Shown in pieces: positions 46,002-54,332 of a stretch of DNA of 61,094 bases. Each line of letters begins with the position of its first letter. Position 1 is the stretch's first letter. This DNA is from CAYHYG01 sp964360835. Lineage in GTDB: Bacteria; Patescibacteriota; Patescibacteriia; UBA1558; 2-01-FULL-52-15. The notes below the pieces were generated by a model, which saw nothing but the letters and a program-made list of their open reading frames with translations, made no database searches and was not told the origin of the DNA. The DNA is taken from NCBI GenBank assembly GCA_964360835.1, contig CAYHYG010000002.1:1-61094 (forward strand), read 5' to 3'. Made by a program: the position numbers and the translations under genes.

Positions 46002-46874
46002 TTAAGCTTTTCTGGCGCTACCACATATCTCCATGAAACGCTCTGCTTCTGCTTGCATAGCTTTGGTGGCTGACAACAAAATTGCCCGTGGATCAATCTT
46101 AGTTCCAGCTTTTATCCCAGCCAGAGCCCGTTGCAAACCAGAAATATAAGCCAGACGCAGATCAGTATCAATATTAATTATACAAATCCCAGATTTGATA
46201 GCTCGTTTCAATAGTACTGGCGAATTACCCGATCCCCCGTGCAGAACCAGCGGCACGGAAACAGCCTTAGCAATAGCTCCTAGTCTCTGGAAATCAATCT
46301 TCTCAGTGCCGCGAAAGCTGCCATGGATAGTACCGACTGATACGGCCAGCGTATCAACCTTTGTCAGACGGACAAACTCCGCCGCTTTGGACGGATCAGT
46401 CATCATCTGTCTATAGTCAAAACCTTTCTTAATTTTCGTCAAACCTTCACTGCCCATAATCATACCCAATTCACCTTGAACAGAGACACCGATCTTGTGG
46501 CCAGCTATGACAGCCTGCCGTGTCAGCTGAATATTTTTTTTATACGGATACTCCGAGGCATCCATATGGACTGAGCGAAAACCGATCTTGAGACAGTGTT
46601 TGACCAGAGATAATTCCTTGCCGTGATCAAGATGCGTCACGATCGGCACATTACCGGACAATGCAACTGCTACCTGCTCAATAATGGACAATAGAATACT
46701 GTCTCCGGCATAGCTCAGGGCCGAACTACTAGTTTGTATAATAACCGGTGAACGTTTGGCTTTGGCGGCGCGGGTAATAGCCTGCGCCATTTCTAAATTT
46801 GAAACATTGAAAGCTGGAATAGCATACTTCTGTCGCTGGGCTTTTTTGACTAATGGTTGAAGTTTAGAAATCAT
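46002..46874 (-). CDS. fba: Class II fructose-bisphosphate aldolase
   Basis: A 290-residue zinc aldolase of glycolysis, joining or splitting fructose 1,6-bisphosphate. Motifs: AIPAFNVSNLEMAQAI, VTHLDHGKELSLVKHCLKIGFRSVHMDASEYPYKKN (zinc His and catalytic Asp), GELGMIMGSEG, AVSVGTIHGSF and LHGGSGNSPVLLKRAIKSGICIINIDTDLR. Length is normal. It overlaps tpiA by 4 bases, so two consecutive glycolytic steps are coupled. A tagatose-bisphosphate aldolase cannot be ruled out by eye. Confidence 0.92.
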   Translation of the reverse strand: MISKLQPLVKKAQRQKYAIPAFNVSNLEMAQAITRAAKAKRSPVIIQTSSSALSYAGDSILLSIIEQVAVALSGNVPIVTHLDHGKELSLVKHCLKIGFRSVHMDASEYPYKKNIQLTRQAVIAGHKIGVSVQGELGMIMGSEGLTKIKKGFDYRQMMTDPSKAAEFVRLTKVDTLAVSVGTIHGSFRGTEKIDFQRLGAIAKAVSVPLVLHGGSGNSPVLLKRAIKSGICIINIDTDLRLAYISGLQRALAGIKAGTKIDPRAILLSATKAMQAEAERFMEICGSARKA

Positions 46875-47635
46875 ACGATAGCTTTTATTAACGATAAAAA
46901 ATTTTCGGCTGTCAGACTGGCGCCGCCAACCAGCGAACCTTGGAGAAATTGAGAGGCCATAAATTCTGCAATGTTTTCTGAGTCAACACTACCGCCGTAG
47001 AGAATATGACACTGATTATTAACCGTGTCCAATGGAAATAGATCAATCAAGGCCTGTCGGATGACCCGACTCATACGGTCGGCTTCAGTTGCATCAATGG
47101 CTTGACCGCTACCGATAACCCAGACCGGTTCATAAGCAATCAGAACTTTCTTCTCTTGATCTAGGGCAATACCGGCCAAAGCTTCCTGAACCTGTGTCAT
47201 CACCGTCAGATCCTGAGTATGTTCGCGGCGCTGTTCTATGGTTTCGCCGACACAGACGATTGGTATCAGTCCAGCGTTCAGAGCCATGATTATTTTACGA
47301 TTAATCATATCGTTAGTCTCCGCTAGATACTTCCGCCTCTCTGAATGCCCGACGATCACGTATCGACAACCCAAATCAACCAGTGAAGCTGCTGAAACCT
47401 CACCGGTAAAAGAGCCTCGCTCCTGCCAGAAAACATCCTGAGCCCCCAGAGCTAACTTACTATTACCGATAATCTGACCAACTTCTGCGATTGATTCAAA
47501 ACTGGGACATACTACAATATTAGGAATTTGAGAACTCCTAAAACGCACACCAGCTTTAATCTTTTTTGACAAAGCTAAACTTTCAACCGGGCTAAGATTC
47601 ATTTTCCAATTAGCAACTAAATAAATCGATTTCAT
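46871..47635 (-). CDS. tpiA: Triosephosphate isomerase
   Basis: A 254-residue TIM barrel that interconverts dihydroxyacetone phosphate and glyceraldehyde 3-phosphate. The catalytic residues are the Lys in VANWKMNL, the His in VIVGHSERRKYLAET and the Glu in LIAYEPVWVIGSGQAI. ILYGGSVDSENIAEF is the phosphate loop. Length is normal. It overlaps both neighbours by 4 bases. Confidence 0.97.
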   Translation of the reverse strand: MKSIYLVANWKMNLSPVESLALSKKIKAGVRFRSSQIPNIVVCPSFESIAEVGQIIGNSKLALGAQDVFWQERGSFTGEVSAASLVDLGCRYVIVGHSERRKYLAETNDMINRKIIMALNAGLIPIVCVGETIEQRREHTQDLTVMTQVQEALAGIALDQEKKVLIAYEPVWVIGSGQAIDATEADRMSRVIRQALIDLFPLDTVNNQCHILYGGSVDSENIAEFMASQFLQGSLVGGASLTAENFLSLIKAIV

Positions 47636-48096
47636 AGAATTTGTATAAGCCCGATAGTCGCTAGGGTGACTAATAATCCGGAGATAACCGCACCGGCTAC
47701 AATATAAGGATAGGCGTAACGCTTAGGAATTGCAAAGAGCCAGCCAGCAATTGAAGCTGTCCAAACTCCTCCACCAAGCAATGGTACCGCTACAAAAACC
47801 ATCAAAGCCAATGCTCCATATTTGGTATATTTCTCTGCCAGCTTCTGACGAGTATAACGAAAAACCCAGTCCATCATCCGATTGGTCCAGGACAACTGCG
47901 ATAATATCCGCTCAACCACTGGAGCCAAAATATTCACCAGAAAAAGTGGGATAATATTGCCTATGACTCCCAGAGCCAGAGCTAACCAAGGATTGATTTT
48001 AAAAACAGTAATAGCAAATGGGATCGACCAAGATAATTCCAGAATCGGGATCATGCTACCGCCAAAAATTATTAATATTTGTGTTAATGAAGGCAT
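47632..48096 (-). CDS. COG2426-type small membrane protein (PF06695)
   Basis: A 154-residue membrane protein with about four helices. IPILELSWSIPFAITVFKINPWLALALGVIGN at the start and FVAVPLLGGGVWTASIAGWLFAIPKRYAYP near the end are the hallmark of the family labelled putative small multi-drug export protein. The transport role is not proven for this family. It overlaps tpiA by 4 bases. Confidence 0.85.
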   Translation of the reverse strand: MPSLTQILIIFGGSMIPILELSWSIPFAITVFKINPWLALALGVIGNIIPLFLVNILAPVVERILSQLSWTNRMMDWVFRYTRQKLAEKYTKYGALALMVFVAVPLLGGGVWTASIAGWLFAIPKRYAYPYIVAGAVISGLLVTLATIGLIQIL

Positions 48097-48103
48097 ATTG
48101 CTT

Positions 48104-49015
48104 TTACCATTGATAATTCTGCCAAGCCCAATAGGTTAGCATCTTCATGTCCTGAAAACGATCAGCATCAGTGGCGCTACCCAAGTTTACCACAATGAGA
48201 GGATGATTATCCTTGATGGCCTCGGCAGTCAGGCAATAACCCGACGACTCAATATAGCCAGTTTTGGCGGCGTTGACCTGCACAAATGATTTAAATAACT
48301 TGTTGGTAGACTGTAAGCGATAGCTGACGCCTGCCTGGTCGATAATATCAAGTTGAGAATTATTGACGGCCAAGCGAATACGCTCCTCGGTAAATGCCCG
48401 CTGTGCTAGGACAGCTACTTCTCTGGCAGTAGAGACGTTCTGTGAAGATAAACCGGTAACTTCGACAAACTTGGACTGTGATAAGTTCTGTGACCGCACA
48501 AAATCATTCATAGCTTTGATAAATTCCGTTTCTGAGAGACCAGAAGCACGAGCTAATGCACGTGTAGCGTGATTATCAGAAGCCATCAGACTGGCATTAA
48601 ACAAATCAGACAGTCGAATCTTGGCACCGACCGGAAAATGACGCTTACCCTCCGGAGCCATATCAGCCGGAATAATCTCCACCCACTGCTGCCAATCGGG
48701 CTGACGTTGCAAAACCACCATAGCTGTTACTAATTTACTAATACTGCCGATAGCGCGACTGTCATCTGCGTTTTTCTCCCAGAGAACACTTTTACTATTT
48801 TTATCAATCACTATAGCCGCTTCCGCCGTGACTGCTACTCCCAGAGAGTTATTGACAATCTTCTGCGGTCCGGGAATCTGATGGCTGACTGCCATCCGAA
48901 CGGATAACCCTGTCTCATCACTCTGCCACCACGGATGATAACTCAAAGCCACCGGCTGTAAATTTACCGGTACTAGTGACAAAATAAGAGTGGCTAACGA
49001 CCAAATATTATTCAT
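48104..49015 (-). CDS. dacA: D-alanyl-D-alanine carboxypeptidase (S11 penicillin-binding protein)
   Basis: A 303-residue exported enzyme with an N-terminal signal segment. The active-site triad is complete: SxxK in IGSISKLVTAMV (Ser91, Lys94), SxN in MASDNHATRAL, and KTG in NAAKTGYIESSGYC. It trims the terminal D-Ala of peptidoglycan stem peptides outside the membrane. There is no long C-terminal domain, so it is a compact form. It overlaps rluB by 8 bases. Confidence 0.93.
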   Translation of the reverse strand: MNNIWSLATLILSLVPVNLQPVALSYHPWWQSDETGLSVRMAVSHQIPGPQKIVNNSLGVAVTAEAAIVIDKNSKSVLWEKNADDSRAIGSISKLVTAMVVLQRQPDWQQWVEIIPADMAPEGKRHFPVGAKIRLSDLFNASLMASDNHATRALARASGLSETEFIKAMNDFVRSQNLSQSKFVEVTGLSSQNVSTAREVAVLAQRAFTEERIRLAVNNSQLDIIDQAGVSYRLQSTNKLFKSFVQVNAAKTGYIESSGYCLTAEAIKDNHPLIVVNLGSATDADRFQDMKMLTYWAWQNYQW

Positions 49016-49688
49016 GAAATACCGGCGGTTTGATTAATTTATATTCTCCTGACTTCAAGGTCCCCAGGCTTAGGGATCCTTCCTGAATACGTTGTAAAAT
49101 AATTACCTCATTATCAAGGTGACCGATCATCCGGCGAATCTGTCTGTTCCAGCCTTGATGTATGGTTATTTCCATCGAAAAGTTGTTAATTTTTTTAACC
49201 GAATCAACTTTAACCATTCCTTCTTTTAACCTAACTCCGTTTTTAAACTGTTGGGCGGCCCGTGCAGTTATTGGTTTGGTTGTCTTTACTAAATACGTTT
49301 TGGCTATTTCGAACTTCGGGTGCATCAGTGTATAAGCTAGGTCACCGTCGTTGGTCAATAGTATAAGCCCTGACGAATCCTTATCTAGGCGACCAACAGG
49401 GTAGACTTTTGGTTTCGACGGTACCAAATCGGTGACTAATTTTTCGCCGCGTTTGCCCGCGGCAGCTGAAATGTATCCTTCGGGTTTATGTAAGAGATAA
49501 TATACTTTTTTCTCAATCTCTAGAAGTCTCTGACCATACGTAATCTGATCATACTGCTCGTCGATAGGTTGACTCAAAAGCTTGTGAGTCTGTCCATTAA
49601 CTTTAATCTTACCGGATAAAATTAATTCTTCCGCCTTTCGTCTACTGGCAATACCAGCCAAAGCTAAAAATTTAGCCAGCCGCCTCAT
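49008..49688 (-). CDS. rluB: rRNA pseudouridine synthase, RsuA/RluB type
   Basis: A 226-residue enzyme. The S4 RNA-binding domain is at 1-60 (RRLAKFLALAGIASRRKAEELILSGKIKVNG). The catalytic Asp is in PVGRLDKDSSGLILLTNDG, and LMHPKFEIAKTYLVK and HQGWNRQIRRMIGHL follow, as in RsuA/RluB. It modifies a uridine in ribosomal RNA; RluB, RluE or RsuA cannot be told apart by eye. It overlaps scpB by 17 bases. Confidence 0.9.
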   Translation of the reverse strand: MRRLAKFLALAGIASRRKAEELILSGKIKVNGQTHKLLSQPIDEQYDQITYGQRLLEIEKKVYYLLHKPEGYISAAAGKRGEKLVTDLVPSKPKVYPVGRLDKDSSGLILLTNDGDLAYTLMHPKFEIAKTYLVKTTKPITARAAQQFKNGVRLKEGMVKVDSVKKINNFSMEITIHQGWNRQIRRMIGHLDNEVIILQRIQEGSLSLGTLKSGEYKLIKPPVFHE

Positions 49689-50235
49689 CTTTGCCCTCCG
49701 CTGATTGTAATACTGCTTCTATATTTTCATGAGCGTGCAAAGTCTCAAAATTTGGCAACTCTTCCACCCGATTGACTCCCAAGAAGCGTAAGAAATCCAT
49801 AGTTACGCTATACTCTGTCGACAAACCACCTTTAATTTCCTTGGCTTCGACCAACCCCCGGATTAACAAATTACGGAGAATCAGACTGCAGTTGATGCCG
49901 CGGATTTGCTCCAGAGCTTCCTTGGTAATCGGCTGTCGATAAGCAATTATCGTCAGCGTTTCTAGACTGGGCTTGCTCAATTCGCCGGTTGTTTCGGTGT
50001 TGAGAAAACTTTCCACCAAAGCCACATGATCGGGATTGGTGGTGAATTGCACCTGATTATTGTTAATCAGCAGGTGAATCCCGCTGTCAGCACTATTATA
50101 GGTTGCCTGCATCTGCTCAATAGTTTGTTCAATCTCACCGATCTCAACGCCCAGAGCTTTAGCCAAATCCTTGAATGATAACGGTTTAGCAGAGACCAGA
50201 AGCAAACTTTGAATTTTTGAAACTAATGTACTCAT
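49672..50235 (-). CDS. scpB: Segregation and condensation protein B
   Basis: A 187-residue protein made of two winged-helix domains. SLLLVSAKPLSFKDLAKALGVE at the start, LSKPSLETLTIIAYRQPITKEALEQIRGINCSLILRNLLIRGLVE in the centre and YSVTMDFLRFLGVNRVEELP near the end are classic ScpB. It joins ScpA and SMC in the condensin that helps chromosome segregation. It overlaps scpA by 4 bases. Confidence 0.96.
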   Translation of the reverse strand: MSTLVSKIQSLLLVSAKPLSFKDLAKALGVEIGEIEQTIEQMQATYNSADSGIHLLINNNQVQFTTNPDHVALVESFLNTETTGELSKPSLETLTIIAYRQPITKEALEQIRGINCSLILRNLLIRGLVEAKEIKGGLSTEYSVTMDFLRFLGVNRVEELPNFETLHAHENIEAVLQSAEGKDEAAG

Positions 50236-50927
50236 GAATTTTGTTTAATATGAATCTCAGCAAACATATCAGATTGATGAACATTGATTACCCTCTGTTT
50301 GACTAATTCTAGTAGAGCCAGAAAACTAACTATGGTATCAACTTTATTCTCCGGTTTGATAAAGTGACTAAAGACCATTTCTGCCTTGTTCGATAGCAAC
50401 TGTTGAAACTCGGAAATACGTTCTTTGATGCTGACCGCCTTAATCATCATGACGTGTGGTAAATTTTTAATTTCGGTCAGCCGCGCGATCACGGCCTGCA
50501 TAGCTCCTGCCAAATCCATTGCTTTCAGATTAACCGGAGGTGAGAATCTCTGTCGTTTCGGCAGTTTTAGCGGTTCATTCCTGACAAATGAAAAATGACG
50601 TTTTCCAATTAGTTGCCCAATAACTTTGCTGGCCTGATAAAATTTCTGATAAATCTTCAACTGTTTCTCTAGGTCTTCGGCGCTGTCTTCTGCCTGCAAA
50701 TCAAGGGCAGGTAGTAAATATTTTGACTTGAGATAAATCAATTTACTGGCCACGACTAGAAAATCGGCCACCTCCTCCGGAATGATATTCTCGATTTCTT
50801 CCAAGGAACGGAGATATTGGTCGGTGACTTTAGCCAAAGAAACAGTAGTTATGTCTAACTCCTGTTCCTCAATCAATTGCAATAACAGGTCCAACGGGCC
50901 TTCGAATTGTTCCAGTTGAATCTGCAT
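50232..50927 (-). CDS. scpA: Segregation and condensation protein A (kleisin)
   Basis: A 231-residue kleisin. QLEQFEGPLDLLLQLIEEQELDITTVSLAKVTDQYL is the conserved N-terminus, followed by EVADFLVVASKLIYLKSKYLLP. The C-terminal winged helix (SFLALLELVKQRVINVHQSDMFAEIHI) binds SMC. It bridges the SMC dimer. Length is slightly below the usual 240-260. Confidence 0.96.
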   Translation of the reverse strand: MQIQLEQFEGPLDLLLQLIEEQELDITTVSLAKVTDQYLRSLEEIENIIPEEVADFLVVASKLIYLKSKYLLPALDLQAEDSAEDLEKQLKIYQKFYQASKVIGQLIGKRHFSFVRNEPLKLPKRQRFSPPVNLKAMDLAGAMQAVIARLTEIKNLPHVMMIKAVSIKERISEFQQLLSNKAEMVFSHFIKPENKVDTIVSFLALLELVKQRVINVHQSDMFAEIHIKQNS

Positions 50928-50928
50928 G

Positions 50929-51399
50929 CTAATCGATCTTCTGTAATGGTAGTCCTGGTGTCAGGGTATTGGCGCTTAGTGGTACTGTTAAGGTAAAGCA
51001 GGTTCTGCCAGCTTGATGTTGCCAAAAGGTTGTATCAGCGCCATATGGCCCGTATAAATCCCTATTTGTTTCCGTAGAGGTAGTATCAAACACCGCACAC
51101 AGATCATACGTTGTCGCGTCTTTAACTAAGTATTCATAAGGCTGTCGGCTTACCGGATCGATAATGGCATTAACATAATAATTCGGTTGCTTCTGTAGCA
51201 ACGCGAGAGATTCAGGTAAGACCTTATTAATTTGATAATAACTATCAATGGCATAATAAATACTTTGTAGATTTTGCGCTCGACTCTGATCGAATTTTTC
51301 TTTACGTGCTTCTTGCGGTGAACCAACCAACCAGAAACCGCCAATAATCACGACAACTACGACCAATGTGATGCTGATAGCAAATAATTTATTTTTCAT
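50929..51399 (-). CDS. Pilin-like or pseudopilin-like membrane protein
   Basis: A 156-residue protein with an N-terminal membrane helix (ISITLVVVVVIIGGFWLV) directly followed by a charged helix (RAQNLQSIYYAIDSYYQINKVLPESL). That is the arrangement of type IV pilin heads, but no clear prepilin cleavage motif (G-FTLIE) is seen. Two cysteines near the C-terminus may form a disulfide. It overlaps the DUF5671 gene by 11 bases. Role unknown. Confidence 0.72.
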   Translation of the reverse strand: MKNKLFAISITLVVVVVIIGGFWLVGSPQEARKEKFDQSRAQNLQSIYYAIDSYYQINKVLPESLALLQKQPNYYVNAIIDPVSRQPYEYLVKDATTYDLCAVFDTTSTETNRDLYGPYGADTTFWQHQAGRTCFTLTVPLSANTLTPGLPLQKID

Positions 51400-52033
51400 T
51401 GTTTTTCTCCTCCGATCTTAGGTCAGTCAAATAATACCAGAAGACTAAGCCGGCGATAATAAATACAGTCAAGAATTTAAGGATAAATCTAGCTGTGATA
51501 TCTCCACCCAAGAGATTATTGATTAAAGCAATCAAGTCACCAATCATGACCCCTGCTGTCAAAAATAAAGTCAGATAGGTCAACCATTTGCGCACACGTG
51601 AGACACGAGCTTCAGGATTTCTCGCCGCTCGTTTCTGCAAATAACTAGTCAATCCTAGATAGATCGGGAACGAAATAATTAAGGAAGCAATGGCAAATCG
51701 TATAATTCCACTCTGTACTGAAGCATCAAAAACATATCCCAGTCGATCATCAGGATACATCTTATTGATAAACTGAAATATCAAGGCTCCGAGATTATAA
51801 GCACTGAGATAGAGTGTCAAAAAGGTCAATAAGTACATAAAAGCCTCTCGCGCTGACAGATATGGCTTACGCTTCGGCACCGCAACTGGGAAGCTGACAT
51901 CAGCATAATGATTAAGAGCTTCGGTAATTTCTGCTTCCTGCCAATTGGCCTGAAGCAAAACTTCCTTTATCTTATCTTTGACTAAACCCTTGGCCAAAGC
52001 TTCTTTGATAAATAGATGTAATTCTGATTCCAT
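51389..52033 (-). CDS. DUF5671-type membrane protein
   Basis: A 214-residue protein. The N-terminus (about 1-45) is a small helical motif (LHLFIKEALAKGLVKDKIKEVLLQANWQEAEITEALNHY). After a basic linker come four membrane helices (YLSAREAFMYLLTFLTLYLSAYNLGALIFQFIN and following), as in DUF5671 proteins, which are common in CPR and of unknown function. Confidence 0.75.
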   Translation of the reverse strand: MESELHLFIKEALAKGLVKDKIKEVLLQANWQEAEITEALNHYADVSFPVAVPKRKPYLSAREAFMYLLTFLTLYLSAYNLGALIFQFINKMYPDDRLGYVFDASVQSGIIRFAIASLIISFPIYLGLTSYLQKRAARNPEARVSRVRKWLTYLTLFLTAGVMIGDLIALINNLLGGDITARFILKFLTVFIIAGLVFWYYLTDLRSEEKNNEK

Positions 52034-52069
52034 GATGTTTTTTAAGAATTTAAGATGTGAATTGATTGA

Positions 52070-52396
52070 TCAATTATTACTATTTCTTTTACGACTTTGC
52101 AATAATTGAATTAAAGCTGCTATCAGATATGTGATGAATAAATCCCAAATAATAATAAGTAGATAACCAAAGGTCGAAGGTGACGGAAAACCATAATAAT
52201 CACCAAACTGTCCGACAGCTGATCCCAATAAAGCCTGAAATATTTTAAATGGTAGCCAGATAAATATAGCCATGACAGGAAAGATGACACCTTCCAGCCG
52301 CAGCCAATTGCCCAGCACCGATACTACCAGAATAATAACGATGATCAACCCCCAAATCTTCCAAATAGCCGTTCTTGGTGTCAAAAAATTAACCAT
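52070..52396 (-). CDS. Small membrane protein, tandem paralogue 1
   Basis: A 108-residue protein with about three membrane helices (IWGLIIVIILVVSVLGNWL, VMAIFIWLPFKIFQALLG, LLIIIWDLFITYLIAALI) and a basic C-terminal tail (SRKRNSNN). The family is unknown. It is about 90 percent identical to its neighbour at 52450-52776, and the intergenic DNA is duplicated too. Confidence 0.75.
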   Translation of the reverse strand: MVNFLTPRTAIWKIWGLIIVIILVVSVLGNWLRLEGVIFPVMAIFIWLPFKIFQALLGSAVGQFGDYYGFPSPSTFGYLLIIIWDLFITYLIAALIQLLQSRKRNSNN

Positions 52397-52449
52397 TGCC
52401 TACTCCTTTCTTTAATATTGTTTAAGAATTTAAGATGTAAATTGATTGA

Positions 52450-52776
52450 TCAATTATTACTATTTCTTTTACGACTTCGCAACAAGTAAATTAAGGCTGC
52501 TATCAGATATGTGATGAATAAATCCCAAATAATAATAAGTAGATAACCAAAGGTCGAAGGTGACGGAAAACCATAATAATCACCAAACCGTCCGACAGCC
52601 GACCCCAATAAAGCCTGAAATATTTTAAATGGTAGCCAGACAAATATAGCCATGGCAGGCAAGATGACGCCTTCCAGCTGCAGCCAATTGCCTAGTACCA
52701 GCACTACTAAAACAAGAGCGATGATCAACCCCCAAATCTTCCAAATAGCCGTTCTTGGTGCCAAAAAATTAACCAT
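52450..52776 (-). CDS. Small membrane protein, tandem paralogue 2
   Basis: A 108-residue copy of the preceding gene with about a dozen substitutions, mostly in the first helix (IIALVLVVLVLGNWL). Residues 60-92 are nearly unchanged, which may mark the functional core. It lies 3 bases from the YbaK-like gene. Confidence 0.75.
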   Translation of the reverse strand: MVNFLAPRTAIWKIWGLIIALVLVVLVLGNWLQLEGVILPAMAIFVWLPFKIFQALLGSAVGRFGDYYGFPSPSTFGYLLIIIWDLFITYLIAALIYLLRSRKRNSNN

Positions 52777-52779
52777 TGC

Positions 52780-53409
52780 CTATATCCTTCTTTTAGCCAT
52801 CCTCTTATTGACCTTCTTCGTTGTATTCCTTTTCACCGTCTTCTTTTTCAAACTTTTTTTCGGTCTGATTTTCTTGATAACCTTCTTTGATTTTTTACTT
52901 GCAGCTTTGACCTTTGACTTTTGACCTTTGACTTTCTTCTGCCCTATCACTTCCAGCATCGCCGCCTCTACTTTAAGCCAATCACTTAATTTCAAAGCGA
53001 TACTCTCGGCCACATCTCCGCCGGAAACCACGATTTTTTTGACCTTCTTGATATCCTTGTCGATTATGTGCGGCAATTTATGAAATTTCGAGAAAGCACT
53101 GACAGATCCTGGTTTAATACCTAGTTTTTTCATAATAACCTTCTCATTTGGTATGGAAAGTGACTTGACGGAACCACCAGCTTTTTTGATAGCCACCTTA
53201 AGCTTCTTGAAATCAACATTCTTGTCGGCTGGCAGCGAGACCAAATAAAAATCTTTATCAGCTTGAATGATCAAAGTTTTGGCTATTTCGTTTAATCTTT
53301 TTCGCAGCGTCGCCGCCACATCGTGTGCCGTATATACTGTCTTGTGTTTCAGAACTTCATAATCAATCCCCCACTCTTCCAGTTTTTGCAATAATTTTTT
53401 GTTGGTCAT
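52780..53409 (-). CDS. YbaK/EbsC-like protein with lysine-rich tail
   Basis: About 209 residues. Residues 1-150 are a YbaK/aminoacyl-tRNA deacylase-like domain (KTVYTAHDVAATLRKRLNEIAKTLII, FYLVSLPADKNVDFKKLK, KPGSVSAFSKFHKLPHIIDKDI). Relatives remove wrongly attached amino acids from tRNA. The last 60 residues are almost all Lys, Arg, Ser and Val and may bind RNA or DNA. Part of that tail is encoded by a 14-bp repeat (52906-52933). The ATG at 53409 is used; ATGs at 53421 and 53448 are possible. Confidence 0.82.
   Translation of the reverse strand: MTNKKLLQKLEEWGIDYEVLKHKTVYTAHDVAATLRKRLNEIAKTLIIQADKDFYLVSLPADKNVDFKKLKVAIKKAGGSVKSLSIPNEKVIMKKLGIKPGSVSAFSKFHKLPHIIDKDIKKVKKIVVSGGDVAESIALKLSDWLKVEAAMLEVIGQKKVKGQKSKVKAASKKSKKVIKKIRPKKSLKKKTVKRNTTKKVNKRMAKRRI
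52906..52933. repeat. Two copies of a 14-bp TTTGACCTTTGACT repeat inside the YbaK-like gene
   Basis: TTTGACCTTTGACT occurs twice in direct tandem and encodes part of the Lys-rich tail (KVKGQKSKVK). Similar low-complexity repeats are often intergenic; here it is coding. Confidence 0.8.
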
Positions 53410-53470
53410 ATTTGTAATCATTGCGACCGCGTTTGACACGGGAAGCAATCTAGTTATTACTTAACTTTAA

Positions 53471-53758
53471 TTATCGAAACAATGTTGGCTGTTTAACCAA
53501 TATACTTCTGGCTAGTTTCTCACCCTTATATGTCAATTGTGCGCTAGAAGTATACCATTTTTTAGCTGTTCTGACACCTGAAACTTTCAGCAGATCACGA
53601 GCTACCAAACGGTCGATACTTTTCACGATATCCTTCAACGCCGTCTCTGTTTCTACTTCACCTGGCTGATAAAATGCCAAAAAATCCTCTTTGCTCATTG
53701 AGATTTTACCATATAAATGCTTCAAAATAAATTGCTGTAAGTCAGACAGACGTTCCAT
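53471..53758 (-). CDS. Small winged-helix-like protein
   Basis: A 95-residue basic protein without cysteines or membrane helices. LQQFILKHLYGKISMSKEDFLAFY and VKSIDRLVARDLLKVSGVRTAKKW have the look of a winged helix (MarR/ArsR-sized). I cannot name the family. It may bind DNA. Confidence 0.65.
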   Translation of the reverse strand: MERLSDLQQFILKHLYGKISMSKEDFLAFYQPGEVETETALKDIVKSIDRLVARDLLKVSGVRTAKKWYTSSAQLTYKGEKLARSILVKQPTLFR

Positions 53759-53795
53759 AGCTGCATTATGTCAAAGCTTAGCCAATAATTACATA

Positions 53796-53824
53796 TTGAC
53801 ATATTTAGTCATTAGTAGTATATT
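53796..53824 (+). promoter_or_regulatory. Promoter of the 129-residue orphan gene
   Basis: TTGACA (53796-53801), 17 bases, TATATT (53819-53824). Confidence 0.85.
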
Positions 53825-53872
53825 ATTTTTTAAATCAAGTTCGTTCCTGTAATTCATAGTAAATCCTTCCAT

Positions 53873-53879
53873 GGAGGTG
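53873..53879 (+). promoter_or_regulatory. Strong ribosome binding site before 53885
   Basis: GGAGGTG, 5 bases before the ATG, one of the few strong sites in the window. Confidence 0.85.
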
Positions 53880-53884
53880 AATTT

Positions 53885-54274
53885 ATGGTCGCTAACAGAA
53901 GATTATCCAGCCCGAGGTTCGGCAAACCAGTCGAGACGAAAAGTCCGCCCAGCATGGCCAAGAAGTTCCTGTTGGACTTGCAACGCTGCGCCGGTAACTT
54001 CGCCTGGGACGTGACAGACGACGGCATGATCATCGCCATTCTGCACGACAGCCTACGGCTTTACACCCCATTGACCGCCGTCTGCCTGGCCAAACACCAA
54101 CAGGAAGTCGGTCTGGTCGAGTACTATCGCGCCAGCGTCATCCTGGGTCTAAACGACGGCGAAGTGGAATTGCTGCATCAGTGCTCGACTGTCGTATACA
54201 AGTATACCAACATTCAAGTCAGGGACGACATCCTGATCGCCGTAGGCCTAGCGACACAGCGTCGCTCGGCTTGA
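53885..54274 (+). CDS. Orphan soluble protein, GC-richer, own promoter and terminator
   Basis: A 129-residue protein that I do not recognise. After a basic, Pro-rich start (about 1-22) it looks like a small alpha/beta domain (KKFLLDLQRCAGNFAWDVTDDGMIIAILHD, YRASVILGLNDGEVELLHQC). Codons are clearly richer in G and C than in the neighbours. It is a single-gene unit on the + strand with strong signals at both ends, like 44831 and 57347. Function unknown. Confidence 0.78.
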   Translation: MVANRRLSSPRFGKPVETKSPPSMAKKFLLDLQRCAGNFAWDVTDDGMIIAILHDSLRLYTPLTAVCLAKHQQEVGLVEYYRASVILGLNDGEVELLHQCSTVVYKYTNIQVRDDILIAVGLATQRRSA

Positions 54275-54295
54275 ATGAAAGCTACAATTAGGAAC

Positions 54296-54331
54296 GGCCA
54301 CCACGTCTGACGTGGTGGCCGCTGTTTTTTT
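54296..54331 (+). terminator. Terminator of the 129-residue orphan gene
   Basis: Perfect 10-bp stem GGCCACCACG / CGTGGTGGCC with loop TCTGA, then GCTGT7. Confidence 0.94.
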
Positions 54332-54332
54332 A

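Larger units (their letters stand above)
52031..52776 (-). repeat. Tandem duplication with 380-bp period
   Basis: The block of gene plus about 50 bases of downstream DNA (with the shared ATTGATTGATCAATTATTAC stretch) occurs twice, offset by 380 bases. Third-position changes are few, which suggests a fairly recent event or gene conversion. Confidence 0.8.
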
